From a bacterium (lineage in GTDB: Bacteria; Patescibacteriota; Gracilibacteria; UBA1369; GCA-2718715), in contig JAUHYY010000068.1 in the NCBI GenBank assembly GCA_030426295.1, positions 1 to 5,921 on the forward strand: a stretch of DNA of 5,921 bases, in the 5' to 3' direction. Positions 1-5,415 of the stretch are shown here, piece by piece. The notes under the pieces are model-generated. The model was given only the letters and a program-made list of their open reading frames with translations. It ran no database searches and was not told where the DNA came from. The position numbers and the translations under genes were made by a program. The first letter of the stretch is position 1; every line of letters starts with the position of its first letter.

Positions 1-563
1 TTAGGCTTACCCACAAAGCTGAGAGTAATTCTATCTTCGAACTTAACTTCAGTTTCATACTCATAATCCTTTGTTAAAGATCCAATCCTTTTTTCTATAT
101 CTAGAATACCAATACCATGAATTGACGAAAGCTTTATCGGATCACCAAAACCTAACTCATAAATATTATAGAAATGCGTTTCGATATTTGCAGAGTCACA
201 TTTAGAAGCAACCAAAATCACATCTTTCTTAGACTCTCGAAGTATCTGTGCAGCATTAAAATCATTTGCAGTTAATTCTTGAGTCGCATCAATAAGAAAC
301 ATAATAACGTCAGCTTCTTCAATCGCAATCAAAGTCTGCTTTTGAATATTTGACTCAATATCACTTGTTGGTTCAGCGAACTCAAGCCCCCCAGTATCAA
401 CAAGCATAACTGGTTGGTTATCAACATATACATGACCGAAAACTCTATCACGAGTAGTTCCCGATTCATCATATGTTATTGATGATTTTTGCCCAACCAT
501 CTTATTAAAGAGAGTTGATTTTCCGGTATTTGGGCGGCCAACAATCGCTACTGTAGGGATCAT
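1..563 (-). CDS. der: Ribosome-assembly GTPase Der (EngA), N-terminal part, cut by the left edge
   Basis: Der is an essential tandem-GTPase that binds the 50S ribosomal subunit and helps its maturation. The visible 187 codons, read from the ATG at 561-563, cover the whole first G domain and the first residues of the second. G1 is GRPNTGKST (residues 9-17), the switch I threonine lies in GTTRDR (35-40), G3 is DTGG (56-59), and G5 is SSIHG (146-150). The second G domain begins at SFVGKP (182-187), and the window ends inside the next codon. The duplicated GTPase start identifies Der rather than Era or MnmE. One oddity is that the G4 motif, normally NKxD, reads SKCD (120-123). No Shine-Dalgarno sequence precedes the start; the leader is AT-rich. 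The gene is divergent from the pilin-like gene at 648. The second G domain and the KH-like C-terminus are outside the window. Confidence 0.94.
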   Translation of the reverse strand, partial: MIPTVAIVGRPNTGKSTLFNKMVGQKSSITYDESGTTRDRVFGHVYVDNQPVMLVDTGGLEFAEPTSDIESNIQKQTLIAIEEADVIMFLIDATQELTANDFNAAQILRESKKDVILVASKCDSANIETHFYNIYELGFGDPIKLSSIHGIGILDIEKRIGSLTKDYEYETEVKFEDRITLSFVGKP

Positions 564-579
564 ACTAATACTTAGGCTT

Positions 580-610
580 AATATATTTAAAGTGTAGCGC
601 ATCTTAACAA
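580..610 (-). promoter_or_regulatory. Possible der promoter region
   Basis: Read on the minus strand, a TTGTTA at 605-610 could be a -35 box. Two -10-like hexamers follow: TACACT (591-596) and TATATT (580-585). TATATT matches the consensus at five of six places but sits 19 bases from TTGTTA, which is slightly long; TACACT is only 8 bases away and would need another -35. The choice between them is open. The 84-base spacer must hold the start signals of both divergent genes. The call rests on position and base composition only. Confidence 0.3.
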
Positions 611-617
611 GAACTAC

Positions 618-623
618 TATACT
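618..623 (+). promoter_or_regulatory. Probable -10 box for the pilin-like/permease operon
   Basis: TATACT matches the TATAAT consensus at five of six positions and ends 25 bases before the ATG at 648. Transcription would start near 630 and leave a leader of about 18 bases. No convincing -35 box lies 16-18 bases upstream. The spacing to the ATG is almost identical to that of the TATAAT upstream of uvrC. A purine run (GGAAAG, 625-630) is too far from the ATG to act as a ribosome binding site. Confidence 0.4.
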
Positions 624-647
624 TGGAAAGACAGAAACACAATATCT

Positions 648-1259
648 ATGAAAAAAATTATTTCGCTATCGATCGCTTCACTACTTTTGATTGCAAATTT
701 AATGGTAATAACACCGATTGCATCTGCAGATGAAGACGAAACTGCTGAAAGAGAAAGGATCCAAAGAGAAATTGAAAACCCACCTAGAAGCATTTTGCCT
801 AGAATTACTAATCCAAATTTAGACAGCAATTATATTTGTACTTTAGTAATGCAAGACTTCGAAAATATCTACTTATTTGAGCTAGACAACGAAAACTTCG
901 AATCAAATCAAGGTTCCGTAAACAGATTTACAGAAGCCGTACTAAGAATAAATCAAGAAAGTCTAGTAGACGGTCCAATAGGATCAAACGACATTTTAGG
1001 ATGCGCCTTAATGACAGGTAGGATCAAAATGTCCTATCTAAGTATATTCATATTTTACGTTCTAAGACTTGGTGCTGCTGCATCAGGAACAGTCTCAATG
1101 CTATTTATAATGCTTGGCGGATACAAATACGTAGTAGGAGCAATTACAGAAAACAAAGACGAAGGTAAGAGAACAATAATTTACGCATTAGTCGGTCTAG
1201 TAATAAGTACTCTATCTTGGGTAATCGTAAACATTGTACAAACACTAGTTACAAGTTAA
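648..1259 (+). CDS. Exported two-helix membrane protein, T4SS-pilin-like (TrbC/VirB2-type architecture)
   Basis: This 203-residue protein begins with a signal peptide: lysines at 2-3, a hydrophobic core at about 4-25, and a likely cut after ASA (25-27). A polar segment of about 100 residues follows (28-128), acidic at first, with two cysteines (64 and 119). Two C-terminal transmembrane helices lie at about 130-158 and 176-200. Between them is GGYKY (157-161) and a short charged loop (ENKDEGKR, 168-175). The second helix has the pattern IIYALVGLVIS. Two helices joined by a GG-Y-K-Y turn and a short charged loop match my recollection of the T4SS_pilin family (Pfam PF18895), which is widespread in CPR bacteria; no search was run. 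Members are usually shorter, so the long polar segment is unusual. The start at 648 is chosen because it gives an intact signal peptide. The AI-2E permease follows 25 bases later with no terminator between. No secretion ATPase or other T4SS part is in the window, so a pilus role is inference. Confidence 0.66.
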   Translation: MKKIISLSIASLLLIANLMVITPIASADEDETAERERIQREIENPPRSILPRITNPNLDSNYICTLVMQDFENIYLFELDNENFESNQGSVNRFTEAVLRINQESLVDGPIGSNDILGCALMTGRIKMSYLSIFIFYVLRLGAAASGTVSMLFIMLGGYKYVVGAITENKDEGKRTIIYALVGLVISTLSWVIVNIVQTLVTS

Positions 1260-1284
1260 AATTACATCGAATTAACAAATTATC

Positions 1285-2478
1285 ATGGTTATAAAGCACA
1301 TTAAAAAAATCGCAAAGAAAGCTCAAAAAAAGTATCAAGATATGGTTGAAGAAAATATAGAAAATGAACCACCAAAACAGATCAAGAAGCCAAAGAAAAA
1401 AGAACCTGAAGAAAGATACATACATATATCTCTATCAGACATAACAAAAGGTGCGCTTATAATCATCGGTCTACTTATTGGATTCTGGCTACTATACGAA
1501 ATCAGAGACATCATCTTTATATTCTTCGTTGCTATGTTATTTGCAGCGGCGTTGGATCCTACAGTAGATCAACTAGAAAAATACAAAGTACCAAGACCAA
1601 TTTCAGTAATAGTAATTATCCTACTATTACTTGGACTATTAACAGTATTCATTAGTAACTTTATTCCGATTCTTGCAAACGAACTATTGGAACTCGCAAG
1701 ACAAGCACAAGACTTAATTGAGAACTTAGCTGAAGGAAACATTGACCTTCCTGCATACTTAGAATGGTTAAAACCAATGATTAACTCAGCCTTCGCTAAC
1801 GTTGACGCAGGTGGACTATCAGCTGCACTCGAAAACAATCTTGCGAACCTTGGAACAGAATTATTCAAATTCTCTGGTAGCGCATTCAAGGTATTCATAA
1901 ATGTATCTAACGGTATTGCTAACGGAATACTTGTACTACTTCTTGTTTACTTCATCACTGTAGATGAACACTTAATCGACAAATTCATTCACAGTATTTT
2001 CCCTTCAAAATACAGTAAATACATCACACAAAAAACAAATGCTATAAAACTAAAAATAGGTCAGTGGCTTAGAGGTCAAATCGCTCTTATGGTAGCAGTT
2101 GGTGTTGCAACATACATTGGGCTTGTAGCATTAGGTGTAGAATATGCATTCACACTTGCAATGTTCGCAGGTATAACAGAATTGATACCAGTTATTGGTC
2201 CACTTATTGGATGGATAGCAGCAGTGCCAATCGCAGCAAATGATTCTGGTCTACAAGTACTATGGGTAACTATCTTATTCTTCGGGATTCAAAGACTTGA
2301 AAACAACATCCTCGTTCCAATCATCATGAACAAAGCAACTGGACTACATCCAATCATAGTTTTATTTGCTATGCTCGTAGGTTACAGATTCATGGGAATA
2401 ATTGGTGTTGTAATCTCTATTCCTGTAGCTGCAACAATAGGTATATTCTTAGATGACTACTTAGGGAAAGAACGGTAA
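1285..2478 (+). CDS. AI-2E family transporter (TqsA/YdiK/PerM-type permease)
   Basis: This 397-residue polytopic membrane protein belongs to the AI-2E family (PF01594), whose members are thought to export autoinducer-2 or other small solutes or to act as cation antiporters. Residues 1-45 form a lysine/glutamate-rich cytoplasmic tail. Hydrophobic segments follow at about 55-72, 74-90, 104-130, 205-226, 265-284, 288-318, 322-338 and 355-388. A soluble loop (about 131-197) separates the third and fourth segments, as is usual for the family. Family hallmarks are GQWLRGQ (259-265), ITELIPVIGPLIG (297-309), and the QRLENN...VP..M stretch (336-348) followed by GLHP (353-356). The length is typical apart from the basic tail. 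Met20 is an alternative start, but neither start has a Shine-Dalgarno sequence and the longer form is kept. The gene is probably cotranscribed with the pilin-like gene. Its last 22 bases overlap the convergent nucleotidyltransferase gene. The substrate cannot be told from the sequence. Confidence 0.93.
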   Translation: MVIKHIKKIAKKAQKKYQDMVEENIENEPPKQIKKPKKKEPEERYIHISLSDITKGALIIIGLLIGFWLLYEIRDIIFIFFVAMLFAAALDPTVDQLEKYKVPRPISVIVIILLLLGLLTVFISNFIPILANELLELARQAQDLIENLAEGNIDLPAYLEWLKPMINSAFANVDAGGLSAALENNLANLGTELFKFSGSAFKVFINVSNGIANGILVLLLVYFITVDEHLIDKFIHSIFPSKYSKYITQKTNAIKLKIGQWLRGQIALMVAVGVATYIGLVALGVEYAFTLAMFAGITELIPVIGPLIGWIAAVPIAANDSGLQVLWVTILFFGIQRLENNILVPIIMNKATGLHPIIVLFAMLVGYRFMGIIGVVISIPVAATIGIFLDDYLGKER

Positions 2479-3317
2479 AACTTATCTCTAAAATCTTCTC
2501 GAATATCAACAACATGAAACTTTAGTAATCCATCTTTAATTACAACTCCCTCTGGATTATCTAATTCTACATTCTTTTGCATGGCTCTTTTAAGCTGTAA
2601 CTTCTTGCAAAACTTTTCAAGCCAACCAAACAAGAAAGATCCAAACACCAACTCAACAAACTTAGCTAAAAGGTTCTGCTTAAAAAGATTTAAATTTTTA
2701 AATACGAAATCAGATTCTTTAAACCAAATATTTGAATCAACTAAAGAAGACTGCACCTCATGATTCCCATACAAAAAATTCAAATAATAAAACCAATAAT
2801 AAAAATAAACATCATCTTCAATTAGCAGTTCACTAAAATCGAGATTCTTATCTGAAGCATAAAAACTTAAGCAAAACCTATCTTTAATCTTTGCATGATG
2901 CCTTCTAACGCCACTCAAATGAATCAACGCTGAAAGTACCAACCGACCAAAGAAGAAACGTTTAGAATCCAATATAATAAACAGATCTATGTCGCTATCA
3001 TGTTTAGGGACACCCTGCGAAAGTGTATTACAAAAAGCTATATCTTTAACAAAAGGGCAACTATTAAATACATATTTATACTTCTCAAGTAGCCCCATTA
3101 ACTCATGAGTTCGAGCTATGTAGCTAGGCTCTAGCTCTACTAAATGACTATAATTAGGCAAATAATAAACTCCATCTTTTGACACTAAATCTGTGCTTTG
3201 TAGTAGCTCATTTATAGCTTCGACCTCTTCAACAGAAATGTCAGAAGCACGAGCAACACGTCCTACAGAATGTAGAAATTGTATGCGTTTTAGAAGTTTT
3301 TCACTTTGTTCTCTCAT
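2457..3317 (-). CDS. Predicted nucleotidyltransferase-fold protein with degenerate GS motif
   Basis: This 286-residue protein has the hallmark of the polymerase-beta-like nucleotidyltransferase superfamily: HDSDIDLFII (106-115), in which Asp109 and Asp111 would bind the metal and nucleotide. The glycine-serine pair that normally lies about ten residues earlier reads Asn97-Thr98 (CNTLSQG, 96-102). Residues 1-60 look like a small winged-helix-type module (helices plus a KDGVYYL hairpin). The middle (165-240) is aromatic-rich and contains a hydrophobic stretch (219-232). The C-terminus contains LLKFHVVDIRE (264-274). Similar proteins are, to my knowledge, frequent in CPR genomes, always uncharacterised. 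The target could be a nucleotide, small molecule, RNA or protein. It is not an obvious toxin-antitoxin pair, since no partner ORF adjoins it. The gene ends with TAG inside the AI-2E gene and is divergent from uvrC with a 50-base spacer. It uses TAT for 12 of 14 tyrosines, unlike the plus-strand genes. Confidence 0.68.
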   Translation of the reverse strand: MREQSEKLLKRIQFLHSVGRVARASDISVEEVEAINELLQSTDLVSKDGVYYLPNYSHLVELEPSYIARTHELMGLLEKYKYVFNSCPFVKDIAFCNTLSQGVPKHDSDIDLFIILDSKRFFFGRLVLSALIHLSGVRRHHAKIKDRFCLSFYASDKNLDFSELLIEDDVYFYYWFYYLNFLYGNHEVQSSLVDSNIWFKESDFVFKNLNLFKQNLLAKFVELVFGSFLFGWLEKFCKKLQLKRAMQKNVELDNPEGVVIKDGLLKFHVVDIREDFRDKFYRSFPK

Positions 3318-3326
3318 CTGAATATA

Positions 3327-3342
3327 TATAATACGCTATAAT
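3327..3342 (+). promoter_or_regulatory. uvrC promoter: two overlapping-region TATAAT boxes
   Basis: Two perfect TATAAT hexamers lie at 3327-3332 and 3337-3342. The downstream box ends 25 bases before the uvrC ATG. The upstream one has a TTGTTC 15 bases ahead of it (3306-3311), inside the first codons of the divergent gene. No SOS (LexA) operator of the CTG...CAG type is visible in this spacer. Confidence 0.5.
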
Positions 3343-3363
3343 AATATCACTTATTAAACGCAA
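3335..3363 (-). promoter_or_regulatory. Likely promoter of the nucleotidyltransferase gene
   Basis: Read on the minus strand, TTGCGT (3358-3363) and TATAGC (3335-3340) are separated by 17 bases and match the -35 and -10 consensus at four positions each. TATTAT (3338-3343) is an alternative -10. The start codon lies about 17 bases past the -10, so the leader would be very short. The element physically overlaps the uvrC promoter on the other strand. Confidence 0.4.
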
Positions 3364-3367
3364 TTGT

Positions 3368-5380
3368 ATGATAAGCCCAGAAAAGGCAAAAGACATATTG
3401 AAAAACACACCCAAAAAACCTGGTGTATATAAGTTTATCGACAAGAAGGGCGAGGTTATTTATGTAGGTAAAGCAAAAGACCTAAAAAACCGAATAGCAA
3501 CTTACTTTCAAGACAGTAAAGATAAATCACCAAAGACAATTGTAATGCTCAAACGAGCTGATGATCTCGAATACATTATTGTAGATTCTGAACTCGAAGC
3601 GATAATGCTAGAAACAAACCTAATCAAAGAAATAAGACCAAAATACAATGTCTTGATGAAAGACGGCAAAAACTTTTCATACATAAAAGTTACAATACAA
3701 GACGAATATCCAATGATCTACATAACGAGAAAAATGGTTAATGACGGATCACTATACTTTGGTCCTAAAACTTCGAATTACGACATCAGAAAAAGTCTAC
3801 GAATAGCAAATTCACTGCTACCTTATTCAAGATGCAAAATAAACATCTTAAACCTTAAAGGAGGCAAACTAAAAAAATACAGCAAGAATAACATCAAGTA
3901 TCCTTGCGAAATTTACCAACTAGATAAAGGACACGATCCTTGTATAAGTACTATGGACTCAACCGAATACAAACAAGTAATGGAATCAATAATCGATTTC
4001 CTTAAAGGTAAGCACAACGAGCTACTCAAAAACCTAAAAGAAAAAATGCTTATTCATTCTCAAAACAAAGAATTCGAACTAGCTGCAAAAGCACGAGACA
4101 ACATCCAATCAATTGAAAACATAATTGAAAAACAAAAAATCTCTACCCCTACAAACGAAGAGATGGATGTCATCGACATCATTAACAGCCAAGGTAAATA
4201 TTTTGCAAACCTTTTCCAAATTAGAGAAGGAAAACTAATTAGCCAAGAAAACTTCATTTTATCAGACAAGCAAAACTCTGAATCAGAAGACATATTTGAA
4301 GACTTCATCACGCAGTACTACCCAGAAGCTGGATCAATCCCAAAGATCATTCTTATTCCCGAAAAACTAGAGAGCCAAGAAGCCTTAGAAGAATTCTTAT
4401 CTAGCCTTCGAGGAACAAAAGTGAAATTTGAAATCCCAAAAATTGGTAGAAAAGACCACTTAATTAAACTTGCTACAAAAAATGCAACAAGCTATGCAAA
4501 ACAAATGAAAATCAAATGGCTAAGCGAAGAAAAGAATAACCCACTAAAACAAATCAAAGACCTCAAAGAGGTACTCGACTTACCAAAGATACCAACTAGA
4601 ATCGAATGCTACGACATTTCACACCTTGGTGGTTCAGAAACTGTAGGCAGCATGGTCGTATTTGAAAACGGAGAATCGAAAAAATCTGACTACAGAATAT
4701 TCAACTTAAAAACTCTAAAAGAAGGGGAGATAGACGACTTCAAATCTATGCACGAAGTATTACTGCGAAGACTAAAATACGTTGCTAACCTTCCAAAGGA
4801 ATACAAAGTAAAAAAAAAGAAAGACAAATACAGCTTATTCAAAGAGAAAGAAGAACTAATGCACTTAATAATTGAATCAAACGAAAAAGAAGCAAAAATC
4901 ACTGAAATAAAAATCGACGCAAAAGATGAATACTTAACACAAAAATTCTTACTCACAACTCTTAAAAAGATTAAATCAGACAAAATCCTAGTTAACCCTG
5001 AAGACAATAAAAAACTATTTGAAGATAGTGGATTCCAGGCAATAAACCATGACGAGTTCACCCATTCATACTACAAAAAACAACAAGTTGATTCTTCATT
5101 CTCAAAACAACCAGACCTAATCGTAATCGACGGTGGTAAAGGTCAACTATCTTCAGCCCTAAAAGCAAAAGAGTCACTCGGTATCGACATTCCATTTATC
5201 TCACTCGCAAAACGAGAAGAGGAATTCTTCACTGATGACGGCAAAAACATAAACCTACCTGAAGGAACCCCAGCACTAAACCTTGTGCAAAAATTACGAG
5301 ATGAAGCGCATAGATTCGCAATCACCAAAAACAGAAAAGACAGACTAAAGAAAATGATACCAAAAAACCCTGCTAAATAA
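3368..5380 (+). CDS. uvrC: Excinuclease ABC subunit C (UvrC), with internal insertion and no C-terminal HhH domain
   Basis: UvrC makes both incisions around a lesion during UvrABC nucleotide excision repair. The N-terminal GIY-YIG nuclease domain, which makes the 3' cut, shows PGVYKF (18-23), IYVGKA (31-36), Arg42, Glu82 and KYN (92-94). A cluster-type cysteine region follows (Cys156, Cys180, Cys192); the fourth expected cysteine is Gly188. The UVR motif for UvrB contact is at about 220-255. The RNase H-like domain, which makes the 5' cut, has its first Asp in ECYDIS (Asp416), then Asp441, Asp588 in VIDGGKGQ and His648 in RDEAHRF. These align with E. coli Asp399, Asp438, Asp466 and His538. 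The second and third Asp are 28 residues apart in E. coli but 147 here, so about 110-120 residues are inserted (roughly 472-580). The protein ends 22 residues after His648, where a (HhH)2 domain normally follows. The TAA stop lies in the loop of a hairpin. The start at 3368 fits the family and has a TATAAT upstream but no Shine-Dalgarno. Confidence 0.97.
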   Translation: MISPEKAKDILKNTPKKPGVYKFIDKKGEVIYVGKAKDLKNRIATYFQDSKDKSPKTIVMLKRADDLEYIIVDSELEAIMLETNLIKEIRPKYNVLMKDGKNFSYIKVTIQDEYPMIYITRKMVNDGSLYFGPKTSNYDIRKSLRIANSLLPYSRCKINILNLKGGKLKKYSKNNIKYPCEIYQLDKGHDPCISTMDSTEYKQVMESIIDFLKGKHNELLKNLKEKMLIHSQNKEFELAAKARDNIQSIENIIEKQKISTPTNEEMDVIDIINSQGKYFANLFQIREGKLISQENFILSDKQNSESEDIFEDFITQYYPEAGSIPKIILIPEKLESQEALEEFLSSLRGTKVKFEIPKIGRKDHLIKLATKNATSYAKQMKIKWLSEEKNNPLKQIKDLKEVLDLPKIPTRIECYDISHLGGSETVGSMVVFENGESKKSDYRIFNLKTLKEGEIDDFKSMHEVLLRRLKYVANLPKEYKVKKKKDKYSLFKEKEELMHLIIESNEKEAKITEIKIDAKDEYLTQKFLLTTLKKIKSDKILVNPEDNKKLFEDSGFQAINHDEFTHSYYKKQQVDSSFSKQPDLIVIDGGKGQLSSALKAKESLGIDIPFISLAKREEEFFTDDGKNINLPEGTPALNLVQKLRDEAHRFAITKNRKDRLKKMIPKNPAK

Positions 5381-5392
5381 TTAACAGGGTTT
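5365..5392. terminator. Shared hairpin terminator between convergent uvrC and the Tyr/Asn-rich gene
   Basis: AAACCCTG (5365-5372) and CAGGGTTT (5385-5392) form a perfect 8-bp stem with a 12-base loop. On the minus strand the stem runs into TTTTTT (complement of 5362-5367), a good intrinsic terminator for the gene ending at 5416. On the plus strand the stem ends in TTT followed by AAAA, a poor U-tract, so termination of uvrC here would be weaker. The uvrC stop codon (5378-5380) sits in the loop. Confidence 0.75.
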
Positions 5393-5415
5393 AAAAGTCT
5401 TATTAAATCAGACTA

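Noticed and set aside
564..647. Small RNA or riboswitch in the spacer between der and the pilin-like gene
   Set aside because: Only 84 bases, AT-rich, with no stable stem or conserved riboswitch core visible; promoter elements for two divergent genes explain it.
617..829. Minus-strand 70-codon ORF overlapping the start of the pilin-like gene
   Set aside because: It is antisense to the signal peptide region, has no family resemblance, and its serine/isoleucine-rich makeup is what the complement of an AT-rich gene produces.
2581..2763. Plus-strand 60-codon ORF inside the nucleotidyltransferase gene
   Set aside because: It is a shadow of the minus-strand gene with no start signal or recognisable motif.
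3318..3367. Possible LexA/SOS box upstream of uvrC
   Set aside because: No CTG-N10-CAG or Gram-positive GAAC-N4-GTTC operator is present; the palindromic look comes from TA-rich -10 elements.
4690..5061. Minus-strand 123-codon ORF inside uvrC
   Set aside because: It is antisense to the UvrC nuclease domain and insertion; the Ser/Phe-rich composition reflects the complement of lysine/glutamate codons.
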